DNA of 47,373 nucleotides from a virus. The stretch is from positions 1 through 47,373 of the IMG/VR virus record IMGVR_UViG_3300031841_002409; one strand, given 5' to 3'. Position 1 is the first letter of the stretch; every line of letters starts with the position of its first letter. Shown piece after piece: positions 9,901 to 18,560 of this stretch. A program made the position numbers and the translations under genes. The notes under the pieces are model-generated. The model did no database searches, was not told the DNA's origin, and saw only the letters and a program-made list of their open reading frames with translations.

Positions 9901-12900
9901 ACATTGTATGACCCTAATGGAGAACCTTCAGTATATCTATAATAGAGAGGATATTTCACCTTGGCTATTTCAGAAGTATTACGCAGTGACTCTGCATCTA
10001 TCGGGTTGAAGTGCCAATCGAAAGTAGCCTCAACGAGTCTCATCACTCCCCATCTTCTCATCGCATTGGTGTCTATGGAAGCAGAACTGATAGTGGAGAA
10101 GTCATAGTTCCTATCTGATTTAGTCTTATACTTCGTCTTCTCAGTGTAGTTAGTGTGAGTTATCTCACTACCTGTTCCTACTTTATCATCCTCGAACATC
10201 AATCCTAAATTCGCCATACCGTGAGCAGCCCTACCTAGTGAGTTTGCTCTCTTGTATGAGAATGGAAGAATATCACCCAACCCGTATAACTCGTAGGGTA
10301 TCGTCTTCCTGTCAATCTGTGTCAATGCTGATAGTGATTCCTCTCTCAAAGAGCCAAGGTGATGTATCTCTTTAGGAACGTGATTAGAGCCAGTGGTCAC
10401 ATTAGCGGTCAATGGGGATGAAGAATTTGAACTGGTGGTATAACTTCCGGCAACAGCACCCAAGTCACTAGTGATGTGAATCAAATCAGAATAACCCGAA
10501 ATTTTCTGATTACGACTAGATGCATCTGCATAGATACTACTATGTGTGTAATTCAAAGTACCGGGACTGAATCTGTTAGCATTGTAGAATCGATATAGTT
10601 CTTCTGATTTTGGGATAGTGGTCAATGAGGCTGTGCCATTAGCACTATTATTGACCAACTTATGCAAGTATCCTCCCAATGGTATATTCGTATTAAGGTG
10701 GTAGAACTTACCATTATCCAACCTGCCCAGTACGACTGGGAAGGATGGTGCGAGTCTGACTAGATTGTTGTTATCATCTATGTTCTCGATACTCACCACA
10801 GACAGGCTCTCTGCACTGAATGTCCTATTTACCTGCGCTACTGACTCGAATCCATCATCAGTACCCACTGATAGCAAATGAGCAGAATCCCCATTCAACG
10901 AATCAGTTCTAGAAATATGATACCCCAAACTACCGTCTTTTGAATACAGCCCGGTATCGGATGTTGATACCAGTGATTCACCTGAACTGACTAGTGCGCG
11001 ACTACTATCGAACACACCTAACCTCGTTCCAGTAGAATACACTAATCCCTTCCCTGATATACTTGAGAAGTCTGTTGTCTTTGTTGTTTCTAATTGGTTT
11101 GACAATAATGCTTTCAACCCTGATATTGATGTGGTTTTCTTGTATATTTTTATTTGATTATTTGAAGTGGCTTTCAGTGCTGGTGCATTTAGATATATGA
11201 TGGTGTTATTTGTCGATAGAACCTCCCCTATCAGTTCATTCGCGCTATTGTACAACAAATCACCAGCACTAACGGACAATTCACCAGTCGGAAGAATCTG
11301 AGTATCGCCCACAGCAATTGTGTTCCCGTTGGATGGAGATGATTGTGATATGGTCCCTGTTTCAAATAATGTGGAGTCCACACCGGGATTGCTTGTCGAA
11401 TACACTATATCATTCAAATAATTCAGATTACGGGTGATATTGGTCGATAGTAAATCTCCAACCTCATCTCTTCCTGTGAGTTGGAATGTCAATAACCCCC
11501 CTTCGTTCTTGCTTTCAGTATCCTCAACGAACCCCTTGAAGACAGTCTCATGCAATGTGTATCCGCCTGAGAGATAATACATGAACGGGTAGTCACTTTG
11601 GTAGTAGTTGGTCGCGTTATTGGTGAACTCGATATACTTGTGTACCGCATCTCCCTTTTCCAAGTCGATGTAGAAGGAGGTATTGTTCGCAGTAGACAAC
11701 TTACTGTTGTATATCGTGGTGTTCTCCTTGGCTATGGTTCTGCCATCAAGGGTTATCCTATCAGACTCATCGACCTTTATCTTGGTGTCAGATGCAAATT
11801 CGGTATTCAGCCTGTGCTTCCCTGAAGTGGATAGTGTGAATGGCGCATATCTGACTTCCTTGTTGGTGAATGAATGCACAGTATTCGTAGCAGTAAATGT
11901 GTTTGCCGTAGTCAGTTTCCTAGCCTTCGTCGTTATTGCCTGTGTTCCTGCCGTCAAATTTTTGGTGTCTATGCTATTTACAATGTAGTGATATCCATCT
12001 ATCTCTAACATCGAGTTCACACTCAATAGTGCCTTGATATCATATTCATCATCCATAGTAAGTATCTCAATGACATTACCAGCATCATGAGTAGCGTTGT
12101 ATGGGGATTTTATCGTCTTGATACTACTGTTGTATATTCCGCTTCTTATGTACAACTCATCCTCTTCTCGATACTTCGTATGTGCAATACCTGCATTGTC
12201 TGCGAATTTAACAGAGCCGAACTTACTTATCCTGTTCTTTGGTGAGTTCGTCTGAACCTCCATTGTCGTAGGTATTCTGTTGTTCTTGAACTCCTTCTTA
12301 TCGAAGTAGATGTATCTCCTAACATCATGTGCAGTATCACGATAGAAATCATTCAAGAATCCTGTTTGCACTAATGGCTGATAATCAGAAGCATCGTCTT
12401 TCGTCTTATCTACTAGAACAGCATCTAGCGTTTTTCTACCTACGTTCTGTATCGTTCTATCGAACTTTGCCTCTGTCATAAACCAAGAGTCTTGGTCTGT
12501 CTCAGCAGATGCATTCTTGTTCTTGTAGAGGAAGGCATACTTAGTCTCGTAGTCCAATTGATTATCCTCATGCAGTCTTTCATTGTAGAAGTAGGCAGTT
12601 GGTATACTGATGGTATTCACTACATCGTACTTGTTCGTATTCGCATCTGCATCTCCCTCTAGACCATATGATACTGCAACCACACTGGTATCCGTCTTGG
12701 CTGGTCCCTTGTATATCTCAAAGTTAGTATCCTTTGGTATCACAGTGGGATATGCAGGTTCAAACTCAATGCCATCACCAAACTCATCGATTCCTATGAC
12801 AGCAGTTATCCTAGCGAAATGAGGCTTGACTATGGTGGTATTTGCCTCACCTACAATCTCAGGGTTGATTAGAACGAAGTAGTCAAAATCCTCTAAGTCT

Positions 12901-13280
12901 AATTCTGTATACGTGAACTTTCTATTCGTGTCATTGCTTGCATTCTCATCCGAGTCAAATGTCTTTATCCTGAATGACTTTGTTTCCTCTTTGTTCTTGG
13001 CTCTTTGAGATATTGTGCTGCTTGCTGGATAGAGCCTGTTATGAAAAGAATTACTTATCGCTGTACCAGCAGTATCGCTAGAAAACGTAGCAGTCTTTCG
13101 TATCTCTATGAATGACTTATTCACCACAGTCGATAGGCCAGTTGTCTTGATTGTGGGAGTGACTGATACCTCAGTGAATACATTTGCTCTCTCACCTGAG
13201 TCTAAGTCTGCTATAGCGGCAGCGTCATACGTGATGCCACTTTCACTTACTCCGGCATTGAGTATATTCACCGCAGCCAT
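6990..13280 (-). CDS. Tail hub / spike protein, about 2096 aa
   Basis: This very large protein lies between the LamG-type tail protein and the fibre. The bulk is Asn/Ser/Thr-rich beta structure. The last 350 or so residues resemble the conserved tail-hub domain of J-like or late-control-D-like proteins: FSVINYLATKKGLDYTIENK, then DKANKVIVIGDAV, a helix with ARIKAEQTLRTL, and GMELIKPGDIVSLDFP. That domain normally sits at the start of hub proteins; here it is near the C-terminus behind about 1,700 residues of exported-looking sequence. I chose ATG 13280, which overlaps the upstream stop as TGATG and follows GGTGA by a few bases, over the in-frame GTG at 13283. The likely role is closing the tail tube and carrying the fibre. 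Confidence is high for a tail protein, moderate for the hub call. Confidence 0.8.
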   Translation of the reverse strand: MAAVNILNAGVSESGITYDAAAIADLDSGERANVFTEVSVTPTIKTTGLSTVVNKSFIEIRKTATFSSDTAGTAISNSFHNRLYPASSTISQRAKNKEETKSFRIKTFDSDENASNDTNRKFTYTELDLEDFDYFVLINPEIVGEANTTIVKPHFARITAVIGIDEFGDGIEFEPAYPTVIPKDTNFEIYKGPAKTDTSVVAVSYGLEGDADANTNKYDVVNTISIPTAYFYNERLHEDNQLDYETKYAFLYKNKNASAETDQDSWFMTEAKFDRTIQNVGRKTLDAVLVDKTKDDASDYQPLVQTGFLNDFYRDTAHDVRRYIYFDKKEFKNNRIPTTMEVQTNSPKNRISKFGSVKFADNAGIAHTKYREEDELYIRSGIYNSSIKTIKSPYNATHDAGNVIEILTMDDEYDIKALLSVNSMLEIDGYHYIVNSIDTKNLTAGTQAITTKARKLTTANTFTATNTVHSFTNKEVRYAPFTLSTSGKHRLNTEFASDTKIKVDESDRITLDGRTIAKENTTIYNSKLSTANNTSFYIDLEKGDAVHKYIEFTNNATNYYQSDYPFMYYLSGGYTLHETVFKGFVEDTESKNEGGLLTFQLTGRDEVGDLLSTNITRNLNYLNDIVYSTSNPGVDSTLFETGTISQSSPSNGNTIAVGDTQILPTGELSVSAGDLLYNSANELIGEVLSTNNTIIYLNAPALKATSNNQIKIYKKTTSISGLKALLSNQLETTKTTDFSSISGKGLVYSTGTRLGVFDSSRALVSSGESLVSTSDTGLYSKDGSLGYHISRTDSLNGDSAHLLSVGTDDGFESVAQVNRTFSAESLSVVSIENIDDNNNLVRLAPSFPVVLGRLDNGKFYHLNTNIPLGGYLHKLVNNSANGTASLTTIPKSEELYRFYNANRFSPGTLNYTHSSIYADASSRNQKISGYSDLIHITSDLGAVAGSYTTSSNSSSPLTANVTTGSNHVPKEIHHLGSLREESLSALTQIDRKTIPYELYGLGDILPFSYKRANSLGRAAHGMANLGLMFEDDKVGTGSEITHTNYTEKTKYKTKSDRNYDFSTISSASIDTNAMRRWGVMRLVEATFDWHFNPIDAESLRNTSEIAKVKYPLYYRYTEGSPLGSYNVTANGSDITLSTSISFTSGDSVYLSDGRLVAVVNTTLSNVTSLTSSNTSYIDSSKITGTVAAKTRKINASNIVHDDGEGLNGNDDASSGTFVYIDNLSESDDLQTLIDVHLLSPIIDRDYLNYTELDHFKDPPNVVLPFWTSFNTSVSSILAINSGSLVTNDNYPSLYPVNRMATSGFIHTSKVIHAILNTKPDLSNARYVSHGLTHYDFDGTKHLYENCRLQFTDFKPSLQRTVLAPMPDLTSSDVEIADITGSVGSSSGDIDDDDKDELFSFYPSSTLMTIGYVWQAEESGDKSRIMSLTLNDQNQTTFVQGQSFVAPATTTSRYVNESRTDYRDLTEHDNDGLSNHGLFPPDSKGQAYRAQMFVKPILTMSGSEIGQSATSVAKEMNSSTDALWLEFVPNLVGYYVVKDENSTTVSVAKITNHQRATSSNIATHTLTFDKAITAGDYRIMRVAETTFEDTPDKIEFNKLFDTGLQYDNVAQDIRYSERRDQKTKYQEGIHSMFLFLDIDNMDNTSQTYIDRRNMTQLDNIFTNGEQIQAYVTDGKTKAEKTLTIDTTGSDFSISYDGKLSGDGVVSFGEIFEVVIPKRLNINPVNAYLGTTFSIGSEVDVEIADILKEIALDVDAEQSLREYTGAIVNVGNASSTTITYTGTTDIAVDDVLYTHEGFLLGKVSNITSDTITFDSKEFEPATYDEIIRRNRKTFVSLANFNDVDAFSVINYLATKKGLDYTIENKKMTIKRIDDAYGLRTYQLDYLTNNRITQVNSNKSLFDKANKVIVIGDAVRAEAEVPTNKKTREVVVVEPNVKSLNDARIKAEQTLRTLQMDTRKISIQVQKEGMELIKPGDIVSLDFPNHNIPKADYQVFEIENALTSLLTLSVNTFNKSIAERLSELGVEQKVGLGKILTRNSEQEVIGKLFLDTVNINNISVKYQISRNENALGFNNTLGFNSQLGLDITDDTPHITERDE

Positions 13281-15892
13281 CACTCATCACCGAACCTGTA
13301 GTAAAAGATGATGTCACTGTATCCTGCTTCTAGGGTATGGATGGATGCTGATGGCTGAACGCCCTTCTTCATACCTATCTCATACAACTCGCCCATGAAC
13401 TGAGTGCTTACATTAGTGCCATCCTGTCCGATGAAGCAATCCTCATTTGTCATGTCAAATGTGAAACTAGAAATCGCTGTCTCTGCGACTAATGAGTTAT
13501 TGAAGAACAACTTCAGTTTTCCACCCTTCTCCAATACGCAGGATACTTTGTACAGGCTATTGACGTAGAATGCCTCTTTAGGCTGCTCTTTGTATATGGT
13601 GCTTGTTATGGATGACTGTGCGTTTGACAGTGTTATCTGTGTGCCATTGACGCTTGCTACAGTATCGATAAATGTGCCACTGCTATCGTATATCTTGTTT
13701 CCAGCACCCAATAATCCCGTCTGACTCTGCGATACAGTGACGGTATTCGGCGCACCAGCGAATGCAGTCAATGTGACGTTGGAGGATGTGATGTTGGTAT
13801 TGTCTAGGCTCATTGTCTCGTTAGTACCAGTAGTCGTCACTGTCAGTGTCAGAGTGCTATTTGACCTATTGACAGTAAGAGAGCCATTGTGACCATTCGC
13901 ACTCTCTATCGCTAACTCCAACTGAGTAGCAGTTGCGGCTGTATCAGACGATGCCTCGAAGAAGACATATGTTCCATCAGTAGCGGCAGTGTTCTCATCC
14001 ACAGCAGGTTTGTATTTTTTCTCTACACCAGCAGCATCCGTTATCGAGATGAAGGCGTTAAGATTCTGACCACCACTGATGCCTGTCTCTGTCACATTAG
14101 TTAGATTCTCCGTCAGAGTCAAAGCAGTAGTAAAGTCATTCAACTCGAAACTAATCACTCCCGTAGATGTGTTCGACCCGGTTATTATCGAAGAGCCGTT
14201 GCTGCTGACATCCGTGTTTATCTGAGCGACTAGGCTGTTCACGTTATTCGCTAGAGTTGAATCACCTAGGAAGAGCCTACTGGTAGCACTTCCTGAGTCA
14301 CCTGTTATCGTCTTGGTTGTCCCTGCTAGTGATGCATCATCGCATGGAGAGAAGAAGTTAGTTCCAATTTTGATGAACTTGTTGTATGATGTGTCTGAGC
14401 CTTGCACCCCTGATGTGAAGGAGCCTATCGTGTGCAGCGTATCGCTGTTGTATGCGCTTGTCTCTGATACGGAACTGCCTGAGCCGAAGCCACCACCGAC
14501 GTATTGCTGCTCTACTCTCACGACATTTGTACTAGGTTTACTAGCAGATGCCTCTGTTGTGGTATTGAATGCTGTGTTGATGGCACTTATGAGTCTAGTA
14601 GCAGTACCATCTGTATCACTATCTATGATTACTTTATGCACAGTCACATTAGCAGGAGTGGTTGTTGTCGTACCGTTATCTGAACTAGACCCAGTGAAAT
14701 ACTTGAATCTCTTTGTGACTGTGGTGGAAGAACCGGTCTTCATCGTTATTGTGAGGTATTGCTCTACAATAGCAGCATTCGCACCGCCTGATAGACCAGT
14801 GACTGCTATACTACTACTAAGATTTGACCCCCTAACAATTGTATCATTGTAGGCGGGTCCATCAGTATCTGCGGTCAGACTTAGTTGATTGCCCACTAGT
14901 GCGGATACTATATCGAACCCACTATTGGAAGTAGCCTGAAGAGCATTGATGGCAGCATGTAGATTAGAGGCTGCTGTGGTTGTGTTTGAACTGTAGTTGT
15001 ATGCGATGTCATTGTTGTCATACCCTAGGGTGGAATAAGTACCCATTTTCTGCCCGTTATTGATAGTGACACCCGATACTGCATAGAAGAAGAAATCAGT
15101 TGTGTCTGATGTGATTTTTATTGCATCATTGGGACTTGCATGGGTTATTTCATTGTTAGATAAGTCCAACTCGACGGGTGCTGCTCCCATCGTGATGCTT
15201 CCTGTAGCAAAGGTAGCCGTACTGTCTAACGTGCCATCAGAAATGCTAGGAAGTCCTGCCATTGTTATGTCAACAGTCCTCTTAGTACCTGCTGTGTATA
15301 ATTCACCCGAAGGTATGCTTCCCAACGTCAAACTTCCTGTTGCCTTGTCATTCGCCAGTGAGGTCAAATTACCAGTAATCTCCACACTGCCTTGTTCTAG
15401 GCTTAAACTAGCATTGGAGTCTATTTTCGTTAGAGAAGTTCTCATGCCGTTATAGAAACCATTTTCATCATAGTACCCATGTAATGTGCTTACTGGTTTT
15501 ATGACAGTAGGAGAGTTAAGAGTCGTACTTCCTACCTTCGCTACTAATCTGTATTCAGCAGGTTGATTCACATTACTGCTTGTTTGATTCTCTAGGTAGA
15601 ATTGGAAACTAGTGTTGGAGAAGAGCATCATCTTCTGCGCATATCGATTAGTTATGCCATTTGCATAAGAGCCGCTCGGACCCGTAATTTCCAGTGTTTT
15701 ACCCTTCCCGGTTTGGCCGTTGCCATTCACATCATAGGGTGTAATCACTGCCTCGACGGTGAATCCTGCACCATGCGACCACAAATCTGTCTCGGTGATG
15801 TCCGTATGGCTCCCATATGGAATTTTCAGGAATCCATCACAGTCAACCGGGAAGACCAACGCATATGGATTCCCCACATATGCATTCGCCAT
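13280..15892 (-). CDS. LamG-like tail protein with long internal insertion, 870 aa
   Basis: The first 125 or so residues (GFTVEAVITPYDVNG, MMLFSNTSFQFYLEN, YRLVAKVGS) look like the first half of a LamG/concanavalin-type jelly roll. The last 100 (LYKVSCVLEKGGKLKLFFNN, DCFIGQDG, FMGELYEIGMKKG) look like its second half. About 640 residues of Ser/Thr/Gly-rich sequence lie between them, with several diverged units that share an 'ITD..G..KKYKP...GT.VFF..SSDTAATATQL..AI' pattern. The protein probably binds carbohydrate on the host surface or forms part of the tail tip. The start follows AGGTGAT. The reading as a split domain is mine, from sequence pattern only; the tail location is secure from context. 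Confidence 0.75.
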   Translation of the reverse strand: MANAYVGNPYALVFPVDCDGFLKIPYGSHTDITETDLWSHGAGFTVEAVITPYDVNGNGQTGKGKTLEITGPSGSYANGITNRYAQKMMLFSNTSFQFYLENQTSSNVNQPAEYRLVAKVGSTTLNSPTVIKPVSTLHGYYDENGFYNGMRTSLTKIDSNASLSLEQGSVEITGNLTSLANDKATGSLTLGSIPSGELYTAGTKRTVDITMAGLPSISDGTLDSTATFATGSITMGAAPVELDLSNNEITHASPNDAIKITSDTTDFFFYAVSGVTINNGQKMGTYSTLGYDNNDIAYNYSSNTTTAASNLHAAINALQATSNSGFDIVSALVGNQLSLTADTDGPAYNDTIVRGSNLSSSIAVTGLSGGANAAIVEQYLTITMKTGSSTTVTKRFKYFTGSSSDNGTTTTTPANVTVHKVIIDSDTDGTATRLISAINTAFNTTTEASASKPSTNVVRVEQQYVGGGFGSGSSVSETSAYNSDTLHTIGSFTSGVQGSDTSYNKFIKIGTNFFSPCDDASLAGTTKTITGDSGSATSRLFLGDSTLANNVNSLVAQINTDVSSNGSSIITGSNTSTGVISFELNDFTTALTLTENLTNVTETGISGGQNLNAFISITDAAGVEKKYKPAVDENTAATDGTYVFFEASSDTAATATQLELAIESANGHNGSLTVNRSNSTLTLTVTTTGTNETMSLDNTNITSSNVTLTAFAGAPNTVTVSQSQTGLLGAGNKIYDSSGTFIDTVASVNGTQITLSNAQSSITSTIYKEQPKEAFYVNSLYKVSCVLEKGGKLKLFFNNSLVAETAISSFTFDMTNEDCFIGQDGTNVSTQFMGELYEIGMKKGVQPSASIHTLEAGYSDIIFYYRFGDE

Positions 15893-15901
15893 TCAAATCA
15901 C

Positions 15902-16570
15902 CTAATCGAAAAAGTTGTCTGCGATTACCTTGGCCTCTTCAAACTCCAACTGGAACTCAACGCTATTCGGCTGTTCACCCGCGAATGTAGTTGAGAAAGA
16001 ACGGACGAATCCTGTGATTCCCTCAAATGTTTCAGCACTTATGGAATTACCTTCCGCGAAAGCCTCAACTGGACTATCAGTGAATGCCGTAAAATCATTA
16101 TCGTATTCCCTGTTCTTGAAAGTGAAGGGTATGTCAATCTGACTACCGCGAGCAGTGAAGTCATTACCCACTTTACTTGGTATTAGTATGATGAGTTTGT
16201 TGATGTTTTGGTCATCTTGGAATGAAGATGAATCCACATATGAGTGAATCAACTGAGCCAACTCGAATGGCGTGAATGTCGCTGTTGCTGCATCACTTTC
16301 CGTTTTCTGTTTCTTTATCTCCTGTTCTAATAATATACCACTCACGCTGATGGTCTTACTTGCAAGTCCCATATCGAATGCTAGGCTCACTGATTCCCCT
16401 GTCACTGCGCCAGCCATAGGAACAGGAACATTTGGTACTGTCTTACTCGTTGTTATTGCTACTGACAGAGCATTCAGTGCTATTCTATTCACCTTTGCTC
16501 CTGTTCCTATGTCATTCCTTCTCTGTAATTCTAGGAATACCTTGTAATTACCAACTTCAGGTTCAGGCAT
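15902..16570 (-). CDS. Distal tail protein candidate, 222 aa
   Basis: This 222-residue protein follows the tape measure, with the ATG overlapping the tape-measure stop by one base. The order tape measure, small protein, tail-tip proteins is standard in siphoviruses and places a distal-tail-type protein here. The sequence is beta-rich: KVNRIALNALSVAITT, then SVSLAFDMGLASKTISVSGIL (strands such as 'SLAFD', 'TISVSGIL'), ending in SVEFQLEFEEAKVIADNFFD. The segment IDIPFTFKNREYDNDF may form a loop facing the tube. I see no enzyme motif. The function is inferred from order. Confidence 0.6.
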   Translation of the reverse strand: MPEPEVGNYKVFLELQRRNDIGTGAKVNRIALNALSVAITTSKTVPNVPVPMAGAVTGESVSLAFDMGLASKTISVSGILLEQEIKKQKTESDAATATFTPFELAQLIHSYVDSSSFQDDQNINKLIILIPSKVGNDFTARGSQIDIPFTFKNREYDNDFTAFTDSPVEAFAEGNSISAETFEGITGFVRSFSTTFAGEQPNSVEFQLEFEEAKVIADNFFD

Positions 16571-17895
16571 TAGAACCTCACCGCCGTTGACCCTGTTCTA
16601 TTCATCTGCAATCCTATCTCTCTCGATACCTTTCTCGCTATGTCCTTTATCTCCATATCGGAAGCCCCCACTCTCCCTGTGACTTGAACGGTTATGTTTG
16701 TCGTGCCACCCACCATGCCCCTGCTATTGGCATTTGAATAAACCCTTGAACCCATAGGAAGACGGACTAATTCGGGTCCGTTCTCTCCAACTAGAGTCAT
16801 ACCCTCAGAAACTATTCCTCCTGCTTGTCTTCCTCTCTTAAATGGATTCAATGCGTTTCGTATCTCGTTTTTCACTGACCTGAATATACCTACTATCCTA
16901 TCAAATAATTTTCCTATTCCTTTTAGAATTATACCTATTATCAATTGTCCAAGAGCAAGGACTAATTTACCAATAGCAAGAACTATGTTGCCAAGTATAT
17001 CCACGAATAGCAACTTTAGTGCAGTGAAGAATTTACCATTATAGAGTGCTTGGAAAAATGGAAGTATAGCACCAAATGCTTTTCTCAAGGTATCAAATAC
17101 ACCGGATAACCGTTCACCGAATTTCAGGAATAGAGGCTTAGTATTTTTGAACAATTGAATCAAGACGAATAACCCTAACGTAAGGGCTGTTGTGAATAAT
17201 ATGAATTTACCAAAGAAAAACAATCCCTTCTTGGCAAAGTCAAATATTGCCCCTATGTTTGCTTTTTGTTTCTTGAAGAATCCTTGCCTTGCCTCTGCGT
17301 CTTTGAATCTTCTGTCGGGTGTTCCATCGGCCTTGAGTCTCGTAGCACCTGACCCCTTTTCACCAAGTAGAGCAGTTGTCAAACCTTCTTTATTCAATTT
17401 ACTAAATATGCTTGGAGCAAGACTCTTTCTTAGTGCATCTCTTCTTTCTTGCAATCTATCTCCTACTTTTTCTATTGTTTTATCATATATTTTTCCTGCT
17501 TCTGTTGCTGCTGTTATAGCATCTGTATCATCTTTAAACATTTGATACAGTGGGGTTTTTTCCAGATTTTCTCTTTCTTTCTTAAGTTTACTTAGTGAAG
17601 ATGCTAATTCAAAGTTGCTTTTCATCGCTTTCATATTTTTTTCTGCTGCTGCATCTGAGGCTTTCGTGAACAACTCGAATACGTTAGATACAGAACGTAT
17701 TCTATTCTGTATCTGCCAAAAGCCACTGCCGGATGTGATTCTGCTCATAATAGTCCATGCTCTACCGACCTTTCCAGTGGCAGAACCAAACTCTCCGAAT
17801 GTACGGGCAGCACTAGTCGTTGTATCACTCAACAGGGAAAGTGCTTTGGTAAGGTTTTCAGTATCCTTACGCAACTCATCCATTTTATCTGCCAT
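16570..17895 (-). CDS. Tail tape measure protein, 441 aa
   Basis: The N-terminal 215 residues are helical and charged. Hydrophobic segments follow at about residues 224-249 and 288-325, typical of tape measures that insert into the host membrane. The C-terminal GGIVSEGMTLVGENGPELV then LPMGSRVYSN is the family hallmark. It directly follows the frameshifted tail chaperone gene, its normal neighbour. At 441 residues it is short for the family. Using the usual rule of about 0.15 nm per residue, the tail would be near 65 nm, if the protein is not processed. No peptidase domain is visible. Confidence 0.92.
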   Translation of the reverse strand: MADKMDELRKDTENLTKALSLLSDTTTSAARTFGEFGSATGKVGRAWTIMSRITSGSGFWQIQNRIRSVSNVFELFTKASDAAAEKNMKAMKSNFELASSLSKLKKERENLEKTPLYQMFKDDTDAITAATEAGKIYDKTIEKVGDRLQERRDALRKSLAPSIFSKLNKEGLTTALLGEKGSGATRLKADGTPDRRFKDAEARQGFFKKQKANIGAIFDFAKKGLFFFGKFILFTTALTLGLFVLIQLFKNTKPLFLKFGERLSGVFDTLRKAFGAILPFFQALYNGKFFTALKLLFVDILGNIVLAIGKLVLALGQLIIGIILKGIGKLFDRIVGIFRSVKNEIRNALNPFKRGRQAGGIVSEGMTLVGENGPELVRLPMGSRVYSNANSRGMVGGTTNITVQVTGRVGASDMEIKDIARKVSREIGLQMNRTGSTAVRF

Positions 17896-17896
17896 A

Positions 17897-18468
17897 CTAC
17901 GCCCTCTTCATGCTCCTATCTATCTCTTCCGCTTCTATTGTCTTTACTTCATTGTGTATTTCTAACATTTCTTTCACTAATGTAAATGGAGTATTGTACG
18001 CATCAATCGGGTTGATGTGAAATACACTTGCATATGTGTATATCATGATACGAGAAGCCACTATTGGAGAAACCTGTCCTCCCTTCAATGCTTTTCGTAT
18101 CAGTTTTCGTTTCCCATATCACCGTCCTCAATTAAATCTAGGAAGGGGTTGGGGAGTATCTCTTTTAGTTGATTCCCAATGTACGGAGTCAATCTCAAGA
18201 GGTCTGTGGATGAGAGGGATGGCTCTGTCTTATCAATGAAGTTCTTCACCATGAATCTATACATCTTATTCAAGTCTATATCCATAGATTGAGATGCTGA
18301 GTCGATGTTCATCACACTTGATAGTGCTTGTTCTACTTGCAACCAAGTCGGCTGCTTTATCCAAACCTTCAACACTTCATCTGAATCAGGGGCTACCTTG
18401 ATTTCATGGCATTCGCTATCTGAGCCTATAAACAACTTTGTCCTATCGCTAACTACTTTACTTTCCAT
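17897..18468 (-). CDS. Tail assembly chaperone, long form by -1 frameshift (G-T type), about 190 aa
   Basis: The long product reads the short-form gene from ATG 18468 to the slippery heptamer GGGAAAC at 18115-18109. It then shifts one base back and continues in the second frame through NRKLIRKALKGGQVSP to RSMKRA, stopping at 17897. Counts give about 120 residues before and 70 after the slip. In siphoviruses the short and long chaperones bind the tape measure and recruit tail tube subunits; neither stays in the virion. The downstream frame has no convincing start of its own (only a TTG at 18088) and is open across the slip site. The tape measure gene follows after two bases. The heptamer fits the X XXY YYZ rule in the correct frame. 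Confidence 0.85.
18100..18468 (-). CDS. Tail assembly chaperone, short form (G type), 122 aa
   Basis: This is the unshifted product, ending DMGNEN at the TGA at 18102-18100. I chose ATG 18468 (MESKVVSDRTKLFIG) because AGGTGG lies just upstream. The longer frame from 18498 starts inside a hairpin and would add ten hydrophobic residues with no ribosome site. The protein contains LKVWIKQPTWLQVEQALSSV and a helical C-terminal half, as expected between the tail tube gene and the tape measure. Most ribosomes would make this form and a minority the fusion. Confidence 0.85.
   Translation of the reverse strand: MESKVVSDRTKLFIGSDSECHEIKVAPDSDEVLKVWIKQPTWLQVEQALSSVMNIDSASQSMDIDLNKMYRFMVKNFIDKTEPSLSSTDLLRLTPYIGNQLKEILPNPFLDLIEDGDMGNEN
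18109..18115 (-). promoter_or_regulatory. Programmed -1 frameshift slippery site GGGAAAC
   Basis: On the minus strand the codons read ATG GGA AAC, so the heptamer G GGA AAC lies in frame and re-pairs as GGG AAA after slipping. The 0-frame stop comes two codons later (GAA AAC TGA, counting AAC of the heptamer first). The shifted frame is then open for 70 codons. The lambda G-T site has the closely related heptamer GGGAAAG. Confidence 0.85.
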
Positions 18469-18486
18469 TTTTCCACCTACATAAAA

Positions 18487-18514
18487 ACCAACAAACAAAC
18501 AAACGGATGTTGGT
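18487..18514 (-). terminator. Hairpin with U-rich tail after the tail tube gene
   Basis: On the minus strand ACCAACA (18514-18508) pairs with TGTTGGT (18493-18487) around a 14-base loop of TTTG repeats, and is followed by TTTT. It sits 47 bases beyond the tail tube stop and 19 bases before the chaperone start. It may be a partial terminator or a processing element that keeps tail tube mRNA high relative to downstream chaperone and tape measure. Archaeal termination also responds to T-rich tracts. Function is inferred. Confidence 0.45.
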
Positions 18515-18560
18515 GGAATCAGATACTATTCTCTACTGCACTTTAGCCTCCGTCACTAAA

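Noticed and set aside
17897-18088. A separate 63-codon gene starting with TTG at 18088
   Set aside because: Its frame is open back to the GGGAAAC slip site and it occupies the place of the chaperone's T-type extension, so it is better read as the frameshift part.
18469-18498. Upstream ATG at 18498 for the tail chaperone
   Set aside because: It lies in the predicted hairpin, has no ribosome site, and adds a hydrophobic stretch atypical of the protein; ATG 18468 has AGGTGG before it.
18488-18504. CAAA tetranucleotide run as a phase-variation repeat
   Set aside because: Only about three to four units and outside any coding region; better explained as the loop and arm of the hairpin.
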